The translations under genes and the position numbers were made by a program. A DNA stretch of 64,000 bases. Source: Rebecca billardiae RCC1528. Lineage: Eukaryota > Haptophyta. Location: assembly GCA_965240325.2 (NCBI GenBank), contig OZ251223.1, positions 3,534,001-3,598,000 of the forward strand, written 5' to 3'. Within the stretch, counting starts at the first letter, position 1, and every line of letters begins with the position of its first letter. The notes below the pieces were generated by a model. That model did not search any database. It saw only the letters and a list, made by a program, of their open reading frames with translations, and had not been told where the DNA came from. Of the stretch, positions 31,401 through 39,182 are shown piece by piece.

Positions 31401-32990
31401 AAGGCCGTGCGTGAGCAGCAGGCCAGCGCCTCGCGCGCGCAGCAGGCGAAGCAGAGCGCGCTCGAGGAGAAGCGCAAGGCACTTGACGCGCTCGCGCACG
31501 TGCGGCGCGCGCTCGACGACGCGCACGGCTCGCGCGCGGCCGAGCCGTCGACGGCTGCCGACGCGGCGACCGGCGGCGCGAGCGCTGCGCCCGCGGCCGC
31601 GGACGGGGCCGCCGCCGCCGCCGACGCGCCGACGTTGGGCGAGCTGACCGCGCGGAAGCGCGCGCTGCAGCAGGCCGTGCGCGACGCGTCGGCGAGCGCG
31701 GACCAGGCGGGCGCGCGCGCCACCGCCGCCAGCGCGCACGCCAAGCGCGCGCTCATCCTCGGCGCGGACGTGGTGTGCGCCACGCTGAGCGGCAGCGGCA
31801 GCGAGCTGCTCGTCGAGCTCGCGCAGCCCGCACCGGCCGGAGCGGCGCCCGGCGGCGGCGGCGGCGCGGCGGGGCCGAGCCGCGGCGGGGCCCGCGCGCT
31901 CGAGTTCCCGCTGGTCGTGGTGGACGAGGCGGCGCAGGCGGTCGAGCTCTCCACGCTCATCCCGCTCAAGTACGGCGCGGCGCAGCTCGTGCTGGTCGGA
32001 GACCCGAAGCAGCTGCCCGCGACCGTTCTCTCGAGCGCGGCCGCGCGCTGCCTGTACGGAGAGGGCCTGTTCCACCGCTGCGTGCGCGCGGGGCTGCAGC
32101 CGGCGCTGCTGCGCACGCAGTACCGCATGCACCCCGAGATCTGCGCGTTCCCGAGCGCGCACTTCTACGGCGGCGAGCTCGAGAGCGGCGTCTCCGCCGA
32201 CGAGCGCGCCGCGCCGTGGCACGAAGCGTCGCGCGGCGCGCTCGGGCCGCTCGCCGTGCACGACGTGCGCGCGGGCGCGGAGCGCGCGCGAGACGGGGGG
32301 GGCGGCACCTCGCTGCGCAACGACGCCGAGGCCGCGCACATCGCGCGCGTGCTCAAGGCGCTGAGCGCAATCGCGCCCGAGCTGTTCCGCCCGGATCGCT
32401 CGGCGCAGGGCGGCGGCGAGGGCGGCGGCGCGGGCCAGCGCGAGCGCGCGCGTGGCCCCGCCGCGCCCTCCGCGGAGGGCGCAGCCGGCGCGCCCCCGGC
32501 GGCGTCGATCGCCGTGCTCTCGCCGTACAAGGAGCAGGTGCGGGCGCTGAGGGCGGCGGCGAGCGCGCAGCTTGGCGACGCGGCCGCTCGCGCCATCGAG
32601 TTCTCCACCGTCGACGGCTTCCAGGGGCGCGAGGTGGCGGTCCTCTTCTACTCGGCGACGCGCGCCTCCGAGCGCGGCGGCCTCGGCTTTGTGGCCGACG
32701 TGCGCCGGCTCAACGTGGCGATCACGCGCGCGCAGCGCTCGCTCGTGCTCGTGGGGCACGCGGCGACGCTCGCGCGCAACGCGCACTTTGGCGCGCTTCT
32801 CGACAGCGCGCGCACGCGGCGCTGCCTCTTCGACGCGAGCACCGCTCTCGATGCCTGCCGCGCGGCCGCGGATGATGGCGCGGCTGCCTCGCGCCGCGCG
32901 GGTCACGCCGATGGCGCCGCGCCCCGCCGTGCTGGCACATCCGAAGGCGGCGCGGCGGCGCCAACTGCTCGCCGCTCACGCTGGTCCTGA
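28488..32990 (+). CDS. Senataxin/Sen1-type SF1B helicase with RanBP2 zinc finger
   Basis: 1500 residues from ATG 28488. Helicase motifs in order: LVQGPPGTGKTSAI (I, about 823), VCAPSNAAVDELARR (Ia), VVVDEAAQAVELSTLIPLKY (II, about 1143), VLVGDPKQLPATVLSSAA (III), LRTQYRMHPEICAFP (IV, about 1208), STVDGFQGREV (V) and LNVAITRAQRSLVLVG (VI). The DEAA box and the IPLKYG...GDPKQLPATVLS run place it with Sen1/senataxin, which unwind RNA:DNA hybrids in transcription termination and R-loop removal. A RanBP2/NZF finger lies at 55-79 (WSCVRC...CAVC). Two SUMO-interaction-like motifs (EVIHLD, EVIDLDADWEDEE) precede it and a PIP-like QADIGALF follows. Long Ala/Gly-rich inserts, including about 140 residues between motifs Ia and II, are probably disordered. 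No intron in the frame. Confidence 0.86.
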   Translation: MASREVIHLDADREVIDLDADWEDEEPTTMALPPPPARPHAAAAADSGTGASASWSCVRCTYLNTDMSAQVCAVCASIRAPAPTSRSPPKQKQADIGALFSAKHSERANHILSLLGETQARASKRQGESVQAGSFGLPTPAPKVPRTGGGGGGVAAAARAPPRRPAARPQPADGEAHARAVGALFDRLEQEEEEAAEEEARQHSGAWSRGFEPLAPADRWLGAGSLGARAARGGPEQRAREVPPSAPHAAARARGGAHDGSEEWPEHWPGEGLTPAHRAAGAGSARAAAGAGACARARPSAPSGAARGGGSGSGPAAADEQQRFGKARAAPTPAMRAAMAHASVRSQSLAAARSGGGPAAPPRARFVPAPAPQPSAAASEPAPQAPSGRKLQRVGADGGRAAPGAPAWVDSSRERLREQRQRAAEVTARVAPSLSCFHRTLLAWPPFGLERVLVPPAGAAEAGGAPGARRIPTSFETHEQYASAFEPLLHEEARAQLLSAIAELLPGARRVRLQLRALTAVDSFHVAAFEPLLEAEAAEAAAEAGPPAHTASRAPARRAALLRELLQHFADDALFLLSPASAARADGGAAGACERAAAAAEAPRAIAFGKAEKADAAAGAGGPAAKPGASGAAAPAGGSAASGPRAPRVAIRFSLSHTPTVGGADGRADGDSAARARAHDAARRRAMIDALRPGSVWTARPIGSLTTLSREFRALASAPRLRLAPLLLRPQPQPPRPPGAQPGAAQPGARGARAAAALSAETLVPSALWATLRAALNSSQLNAVRVALADGDAALSARTPTVVPHAGAGGGGAAGSGGGRLTLVQGPPGTGKTSAILAMLSALLALQRARLGVGGAGAAAHERYGLARAPPSAAASGGGGGGGVAMSQARALVCAPSNAAVDELARRMLAHGLTGSDGRPFKPQLVRIGASASPAVAPITIDGLLGRSGGAPDGGRAPVPAHSGAVSGARAKAVREQQASASRAQQAKQSALEEKRKALDALAHVRRALDDAHGSRAAEPSTAADAATGGASAAPAAADGAAAAADAPTLGELTARKRALQQAVRDASASADQAGARATAASAHAKRALILGADVVCATLSGSGSELLVELAQPAPAGAAPGGGGGAAGPSRGGARALEFPLVVVDEAAQAVELSTLIPLKYGAAQLVLVGDPKQLPATVLSSAAARCLYGEGLFHRCVRAGLQPALLRTQYRMHPEICAFPSAHFYGGELESGVSADERAAPWHEASRGALGPLAVHDVRAGAERARDGGGGTSLRNDAEAAHIARVLKALSAIAPELFRPDRSAQGGGEGGGAGQRERARGPAAPSAEGAAGAPPAASIAVLSPYKEQVRALRAAASAQLGDAAARAIEFSTVDGFQGREVAVLFYSATRASERGGLGFVADVRRLNVAITRAQRSLVLVGHAATLARNAHFGALLDSARTRRCLFDASTALDACRAAADDGAAASRRAGHADGAAPRRAGTSEGGAAAPTARRSRWS

Positions 32991-33208
32991 GAGCTGCCCC
33001 GCCTGCATATACTAGTGGTTCTGCTTTCGCGATGACCGTGCTACTAAGAATGTTGACCGCCGCGAATCACTGAGGAAGCATCATCAAAGTTCTCCGGTTA
33101 ACCCCGTAACCGCGCGATACCGGTTCGGGCGGGTCAGGCGGAGAGTTGCTGTGTGACTGAAGAGTAGAGAGGCAGTGCCGCGTCTGCTGGTCTGCGAATA
33201 CACTGCCG

Positions 33209-33634
33209 TCAAAGGTCCCGTGTTAACGTGAGTGCGTCGCCTGAGCCGCCAATCTCGATGAGGTAAGTCGGGTTTGTGTCGATGCCGGCGCAGCTGGAGC
33301 CGTCATGCTCGATGTCGAGAGTCGGTGAACTTGGGTCGTACCCAGGGGCGGTCCAGCCGATCAGATCAATCGTCGGGTACTTGCCCAGCGCCGCGTGGTA
33401 GTGAAAGGACTTGTTTCCGACCGTATCGTTGATCTTGTACGTGACGTCGCCGCCATCGTCCGAGCTGGTGACGAAGATGCTCTGGTCAAACTCGTAGTAG
33501 GTCGTGCTGCTTGTTCCTGACGCGACGGTGCCTGGGAAGGGGCCCCACTGGTTCATCTGGTACTGGTTCGAGCTCACCTTGGTGAAAGCGTAAGGCGTGT
33601 TGTTGATAACCTGCAGGCAGGAACCAAAACCCAT
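33209..33634 (-). CDS. Small beta-rich protein, possibly a lectin/PLC-associated beta-sandwich domain
   Basis: 141 residues, ATG at 33634, no signal peptide and no membrane segment. The pattern LQVINNTPYAFTKVSSNQYQ, YYEFDQSIF, DDGGDVTYKI, TLDIEHDGSSC and TYLIEIGGSG recalls the stand-alone beta-sandwich that precedes PI-PLC-X domains in fungal and algal proteins; I cannot name the family with confidence. Codon use is clearly less GC-rich than in the adjacent helicase and sulfatase (many GGT, TTT, ACA and GAT codons), which could mean recent acquisition or low expression. No partner gene is suggested by context. Confidence 0.6.
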   Translation of the reverse strand: MGFGSCLQVINNTPYAFTKVSSNQYQMNQWGPFPGTVASGTSSTTYYEFDQSIFVTSSDDGGDVTYKINDTVGNKSFHYHAALGKYPTIDLIGWTAPGYDPSSPTLDIEHDGSSCAGIDTNPTYLIEIGGSGDALTLTRDL

Positions 33635-34022
33635 CGCACTCGCCCGCAGCGCGCCCGGGTCTTGAGTTTCGCTCGTGCCTTGCGGGGGAGGCTGCTCACG
33701 ATGATGGCGAACGCAGTCTCCAGTCCGTCCGGGTCAGACGCGACGATCTGTCATCTGCTGATCAGATCTAACGGCATCAGTAACCGCCAATAAAACGGCC
33801 ATATCATTTCCGCTGGATGCCCGGATAGATATGATATCAAACTGTGCCCTGGCGGGCGAGGGGGTCGGCGGGCCGTGCCAGTGCTGTCGCAATGTATCCT
33901 CTGCGGGTTCGCGTCTTTCCACATTCGCTCGTGGCCGTGGGTGACGGACAGTCGAGTGCAAGGACCAGTTGAAGTTGGCTCCCGACAACGTGTACAAGTC
34001 TCAGTCTGTACTCTTATGCGCA

Positions 34023-34560
34023 TCAGCGAGGCCCGCACACCCACGAGGGAATGTGCAGCACGCGGGGCGGGACGGGTAGCCCGTTGCTCCGCGCGAGCGC
34101 GGGTACGCGCTGTATGTGCCGCATCTCGACCGCGATGGCGTAATCGAGCGCCTCGCCGCCGACGAAGCCGCCAGAGTAGATCATGTATGTGCATGTCCTC
34201 CTGCCGCCAGCCGAGAGCGGTCGCCGCAAGGATGCTTGCCGATGTCCGCTCCAGGCACGATGGGCTCGGCGCAGGTCGCGTTGACGTCGTACACGGCCGC
34301 CACGCTGAGCACGAGCGCGTTGACGTTCACGCGGTCGTCGCTCTTCGCATCTTCGACAGGTCTGGCGCCCGCGTGCTCGGCGGCACGAGGAGCTGTTGGT
34401 TGTGCGCGCGTGCGCGCACAGCGACAGCGTGTGCCACTCGCGATCGAGAGTAGGCAAGCGCTGCTCACGCGGGCACACGAATCGCAGCGCATCCGTCACC
34501 GGCGTGACGACTTCCGCCTCGTCCCGCAGCGCCTGCGCCATGGACGAGGATGGCGCGGCG
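34023..34560 (-). pseudogene. Probable frameshifted gene remnant
   Basis: Protein-like stretches follow one another on the minus strand but in different frames: MAQALRDEAEVVTPVTDALR (from about 34541), then HNQQLLVPPSTRAPDLSK, then RVNVNALVLSVAAVYDVN...GADIGKHPCGDRS (about 34350-34200), then MIYSGGFVGGEALDYAIAVE...VLHIPSWVCGPR ending at a stop at 34023. The last switch, at about 34190, leaves no room for an intron, so a frameshift (mutation or sequencing error) is more likely than splicing. The family is not recognised. The antisense ORF from 34116 to 35396 shows no coherent protein. Confidence 0.35.
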
Positions 34561-35455
34561 ATGTTGCATGCTCGACGTTTCATCTCTCTGCGGATGGCAT
34601 CACGGGCTTGTCTGTGTCGCGCTGCGGCGAGGGTCGCCAACTCGCGATGACGCGGTTGCTGCCACGGCGACAGACCCGGGAGGTGCGTCCGCTGCGCGTC
34701 GTACGCCGTTGGCGCTGCGCTTCCGTCGCATTGGTCACCGTCGACGCCATGCAGGCCGGACGTGGGCTTTCGGCTGAGGGACCGCGACAGACAGTCCGGA
34801 CACTCCGGTGCGCGGATTCCGGCGATCGAGTTCAGAAGGCCGCGCCCAAGGGAGGTCCGCGCCAAATCTTGCGTCGCGTGCGATGGAGCTTCCCGCCCGC
34901 GAGACACCTCGTGATGAGGGCCTTTCCGCACCGAGCCCGACGCGCGGCGGTGGATCGCGCGAGGCGGCCATCGTGCGCAGCGCCTGATGCTATGGCCGGT
35001 GCGAGCGTTCGACGTGCACGTCGGGCGAGGATCGCCCCAAGTCGCACGATCGTGTCGACGCGCCGAGCGTACCGCTCCAAACGGGTCGATTTAGCCCCCG
35101 TTCGACCTGCACGCGAGACGACGAGGGCAGCAAACGCGAATCGGGCGAAAACACGTCTAGGGAATCCTCGCGCGATGTCCGCGCCGGCGTTGGATTTGGC
35201 GCGCGCCGCCCATGCGCTCCGCGCCATGGGCGAACCACTTTTCGGCCGAGCGTCCCCAGTGGGAGCTGCGAGGGCGCCCGGTAGTGAGCGAGGCGATTTT
35301 CTTTTCTTTGCGAGGCGATTTTCTTTTTCCTTTTCTTTTTCTTATCTTTTCCCCGGGCACTACAAGGGGACCTACCGGTACGGCCCGCCATATTGAAAAC
35401 CGCCGACAGCGACTCGAGCATCAGAATCACTGCATTCACTGCTAAAAGCCTAAGA
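34561..35455. other. Spacer with polypyrimidine tract
   Basis: No coding frame that I trust. A T/C-rich tract at about 35290-35350 (GGCGATTTTCTTTT twice, then TTTTCCTTTTC runs) stands out. It lies just past the sulfatase stop on the sulfatase's downstream side. Confidence 0.4.
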
Positions 35456-38400
35456 CTAAGTGAATCCGTTGGGGCATTGGCCCGCGCCGCTCACGGCGTC
35501 GGCGCACTTGCTGCATCTGCACGGCTGCGAGACGTCCAGCCCGTCGGCCAGTCTGAGCCCTTCGGAGCCGCCGCTCGTCCCGGCCGAGGATGCGCTCATC
35601 GGCACGTGTGAGGCCAGCACCGCCTGCCGCGTGTCGTACTCGCCGTCCTCGTGGGCGGTGCAGTAGAAGGTGAGGTCCTGAAACGAGCGCAGCCCCGTGA
35701 CGGCGCCGCGGAACGTGCGGACCGCCTCGCTCAGGCTGCCCGGCAGCGATCGCGCGCTGCAGCCGGGCTCGCGCGCGTGCGCGTGCCCGCCGCAGCACGG
35801 CCAGTTGCTCAGCGGGATGGGCAGCATGCAGTTCACGCACGGCGGCTCGTCGGCGCTGAGCTCGGCCTCGAACTGCGCGCGCGCCGCCTCCGCGCGCTCG
35901 CGCGCCGCCTCGTACGCCTCCCCGGCCGTGATCGGGCTCGTCTCGTTGGCGTCGGTGCTCATGTCGAAGGCGATGGGTGGGTCGTGCCAGGTGAGCGCGG
36001 CGTCGTCGCACTGGCAGAGGGCCGCGCTCCCGACCACCGCGTACGTCCAGCCCACCGCGGGGCAGCACTCCACGCAGACGGAGGGCGCGTACTCGCCCGA
36101 GCGGTGCGCGTCGTGCTCGCCCGGCTGCGCCCAGTTCTGCGTCGCCCAGTGCAGCTTGAGCTGGCCGACTCGCGCGCCGAGCGGCCGCGTGCCGCAGAAG
36201 TGGAGCTGCGCGCGCGCGCCTTCGCGCGCCCACGGGTTGTCCGCCGCATCCGCCGTGCGCAGGAACGCCGACTGGTCCGCGCCGTCGACGGCGAGGCTCT
36301 CGGGCAGCCGCACGCCCGCGAGCGCGGCGAGGGTGGGCAGCAGGTCGAGCGTGCGCACGGGCGCGTCGGAGCGCGCGCCCGCGGGCACGACGCCCGGCCA
36401 GCGCACGAGCCCCGGCACGCGGATGCCGCCCTCCCACAGCTGGCCCTTGCCGCCCTTCAGCCCGCCCTTCCGCCCCGCCGCCGCCCAGCCCTGCTCCAGG
36501 GACGGCCCGTTGTCCGAGCTGAAGAGCACGAGCGTGCGCTCGCGCGCGTCCAGCCGCTCGATTTCCTCGAGCAGCGCGCCCAGCGCCCAGTCGAGCTCGA
36601 GCAGGGACTGGCCGTACTGGGCGTTGTCCGACTCGAAGGGGCCGGGCGGGCCGGGGCCGAAGCGCGGCGCGCTGAAGAGCGGGGCGTGCGGGTGCAGGTC
36701 GGCAAAGTAGTGGAACCAAGGCACGCCCGCCGCGGCCGCGCGCGCCATGCACGCGCGCGCGTGCTGCACGAGGTTGTCCTGCAGGCCGTACATGTACGCG
36801 GGCTGCTGCACGATCGTCGTGTTCGCCACGAGGAGGCAGGACGAGGGCCCGCGCGCGTACCCCGCCGGCGGCGAGGAGGCGGCGCGGGCCTCCGTCCCGC
36901 CCGCCTCGGCCCGCCCCGGGTAGGGCGAGCACGGCGGCGCGTTGGAGAACGGGAAGACGAGCGAGTCGTCGAAGCCGTGGTGGGCGGGCATGAAGGCGAA
37001 GCGGCCGTCGTCGGCGTCGCCCGCGGCCCGCGCGTACTCGGCGTCGGCGGAGACGCCGAGGTGCCACTTGCCCGACATGCCCGTGGCGTACCCTCCCGCG
37101 CGCAGCATCGTCGCCAGCGTGATCTCCGACCTGGGCAGCCCGCTCGGCGCGCCCGGAGAGAAGAGGTCGCGCTGCGGCATCACGTCTCCCGCCATGCCGT
37201 ACCGGCTCGGGTAGCGGCCGGTGAGCAGCGCGGCGCGCGCGGGCGTGCAGGTCGGCTCGGTGAGCATCTGCGTGAGCATCAGCCCGTCGCGCGCGAGGCT
37301 GTCGATGTTGGGCGTCGTGTTGTTTGTGCGGCCCCACGCGTGCAGCCCAAACACAGCCGGGTCTGCCCAGCCCATGTCGTCCGCCATGTAGAGCAGGATG
37401 TTGGGGCGCGGCGCGGCGGCGCGGCGCTCGGCGTCCTGCTCCTCGCCGGGCGAGGCGCCGCTGGGCGCGGCCGAGCGCCGGCGCGCCGCGCGCCGCGAGT
37501 CTGCGGGCGCGCCCGCGCGCGCCGCGGCCGCGACGGCCGCGGCGAGCGTGGGCAGCTCGGCCGGCGGCCGCAGGGCCCACGCGGTGAACTGCTGCGTCGC
37601 CAGCTCGAGCCCGGTGATGGACTTGAGGAGGGCGAGGGGCGGCGCGAACACGCTCACGGTGCCGGTCTCGAGCAGCACGATGAGCAGCACGAGCGCGCAG
37701 CACCAGCACACCGTGAAGCACAGGCAGCACGCCTCCACCGCCTCGAGGGCCGTGTGCTCGTGCTGCCCCGCCGCTGCGGCTGCCTCCTCCGCGGGCGCAC
37801 CCGCCTCGCTGCGTGGCTCGGAGCCGAGCCCCTCCTCGCGCGCCCCGCCCTCCTCCGCCCGCGGCACGCCCAGCTTCGCGCGCGAGGCGTCCAGCTCCTT
37901 CTCGAGCGAGAGGATGTACGGGTGCTCGTCGCCCAGCGTGGCGCGCGCGCGCGAGAGCGCCGCGTCCAGCTCCTCGAGCCGAGAGCGCGCGCGGGCCCTG
38001 TCGGCCGCGGGCGCAGCAGCCTCGGCGCCGCTGTGCGCTCGCGCGGCGCGCGCGCGCATGCAGCGCAGGACGCAGATCACGAGCAGGTGGATCACAAACC
38101 ACGCGGAGTACAGGGCCACGCGCAGCGCAAGCGGCGTCCGCTTGGCCCCGTCTTTGGCCGGCTCCTCTGTCGGCGTGTGCAGCCGCACGGTGCCGTTGCC
38201 ATCACCGAGCGACGCGCCGTTGGTGCGAAGGCGCGTGTCCGCGCGCTGCATCGCGGGGCGGTCGCAGCTGTACGTGACGAACTTCATACCGCCCTGATCG
38301 CCGTGCGCCGAGTACTCGACGCAGCCCCGCTCGGCGCACGTGCCGCCAAGTTGGCCGCCGTGCTCGGCAAAGCTGAGCACCAGGTCTGCGGGGAGGCAGA

Positions 38401-38731
38401 TCTGCGTGCACGCCGTGCAGTCGGGCGCGCAGCCGGGGCTCGGCTCGAGGCGATACGCGTCCGTGCGCCCCGCCACGCACGGCTCGCCGTGCGGCCACAC
38501 CGCCTCATCTGGCTCCGGCTCGGCGCCGTCTGCCAGATCGACACCCAGCTCCTCTTCCTGGGGCTCTGGCTCGTCGTCCCGTGCGCCACGCCTGCGGCGG
38601 CGCGACCTGCGGGCGGCTGGCGCTGTGGATGGATGCGAGTCGCTTGCCATCTGCCACTGCACCCACGCGAGCAGCGCCAGGCAAGTCGCCAGGGCGCCGA
38701 GCAGGGCGACCACGCGTCGCGCCTTCGACAT
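35456..38731 (-). CDS. Membrane-anchored type I sulfatase (formylglycine-dependent)
   Basis: 1091 residues from ATG 38731, where MSKARRVVALLG starts a signal anchor. Sulfatases remove sulfate from esters on carbohydrates or lipids. Key motifs: RPNILLYMADDMGW (metal Asp pair), PTCTPARAALLTGRYPSR (CxPxR; Cys about 495 becomes formylglycine), SGKWHLG, DLHPHAP and LFSSDNGP (metal). The sulfatase domain occupies about 440-830. Before it are a Cys-rich lumenal segment (CAPDCTACTQICLP), a second hydrophobic helix (ALYSAWFVIHLLVICVL) and a third (CFTVCWCCALVLLIVLL), with a coiled, charged stretch between; such a multi-pass leader is unusual for the family. The C-terminal Cys-rich tail (CVNCMLPIPLSNWPCCGG) is unassigned. 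Likely on a secretory membrane or cell surface, perhaps acting on sulfated polysaccharide; substrate unknown. Confidence 0.87.
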   Translation of the reverse strand: MSKARRVVALLGALATCLALLAWVQWQMASDSHPSTAPAARRSRRRRRGARDDEPEPQEEELGVDLADGAEPEPDEAVWPHGEPCVAGRTDAYRLEPSPGCAPDCTACTQICLPADLVLSFAEHGGQLGGTCAERGCVEYSAHGDQGGMKFVTYSCDRPAMQRADTRLRTNGASLGDGNGTVRLHTPTEEPAKDGAKRTPLALRVALYSAWFVIHLLVICVLRCMRARAARAHSGAEAAAPAADRARARSRLEELDAALSRARATLGDEHPYILSLEKELDASRAKLGVPRAEEGGAREEGLGSEPRSEAGAPAEEAAAAAGQHEHTALEAVEACCLCFTVCWCCALVLLIVLLETGTVSVFAPPLALLKSITGLELATQQFTAWALRPPAELPTLAAAVAAAARAGAPADSRRAARRRSAAPSGASPGEEQDAERRAAAPRPNILLYMADDMGWADPAVFGLHAWGRTNNTTPNIDSLARDGLMLTQMLTEPTCTPARAALLTGRYPSRYGMAGDVMPQRDLFSPGAPSGLPRSEITLATMLRAGGYATGMSGKWHLGVSADAEYARAAGDADDGRFAFMPAHHGFDDSLVFPFSNAPPCSPYPGRAEAGGTEARAASSPPAGYARGPSSCLLVANTTIVQQPAYMYGLQDNLVQHARACMARAAAAGVPWFHYFADLHPHAPLFSAPRFGPGPPGPFESDNAQYGQSLLELDWALGALLEEIERLDARERTLVLFSSDNGPSLEQGWAAAGRKGGLKGGKGQLWEGGIRVPGLVRWPGVVPAGARSDAPVRTLDLLPTLAALAGVRLPESLAVDGADQSAFLRTADAADNPWAREGARAQLHFCGTRPLGARVGQLKLHWATQNWAQPGEHDAHRSGEYAPSVCVECCPAVGWTYAVVGSAALCQCDDAALTWHDPPIAFDMSTDANETSPITAGEAYEAARERAEAARAQFEAELSADEPPCVNCMLPIPLSNWPCCGGHAHAREPGCSARSLPGSLSEAVRTFRGAVTGLRSFQDLTFYCTAHEDGEYDTRQAVLASHVPMSASSAGTSGGSEGLRLADGLDVSQPCRCSKCADAVSGAGQCPNGFT

Positions 38732-39182
38732 GATAGTTCGAACGCGCGCCAACTTTTGTGCCAGTGGCCAGTGGCACAGAAATGCGCGGCGGCGCGGGCA
38801 CAGAAATGCGCGGCGCCCGGGCGGCCGGGGCAAACCGGTGCAGGGCTGTCGGGTGACGAATCAAAGCTGGAAGCTGCCACTGCTGGATCCGTTCGTGGGC
38901 AAAGCCAGCCGCATCGGAGATGCAGATCACGATGGCAGCCGCGTGGCAGCAGCAAGGATGAGCATCAACAGCTCCGAGAGTGAGTCCCTGAGTCTCCTTC
39001 TCGGACTCGCTCCATTCTCAATTCTCATCCGGCGGCTCACCAGCCGTCCAGCAGCAGCCGTCAAGATGCCATCATCATCAGACATCGGCACCATGAGGCA
39101 TGACCACGCCAGCACTTGGATTGTCAGGATCATGCACGGCATCGATGCAGCATCGTCGTAGTCGTGATGATGATGACCAGCG
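38732..39182. other. Spacer between sulfatase 5' end and REV3-like 3' end
   Basis: 451 bases. It has a short duplicated motif GGCACAGAAATGCGCGGCG at about 38772-38812 immediately upstream of the sulfatase ATG, plus ATGATGATG-rich sequence toward 39.18 kb. No gene. Confidence 0.4.

Noticed and set aside
34116-35396. A 426-codon plus-strand ORF
   Set aside because: Low-complexity product in no recognisable family, antisense to more protein-like fragments.
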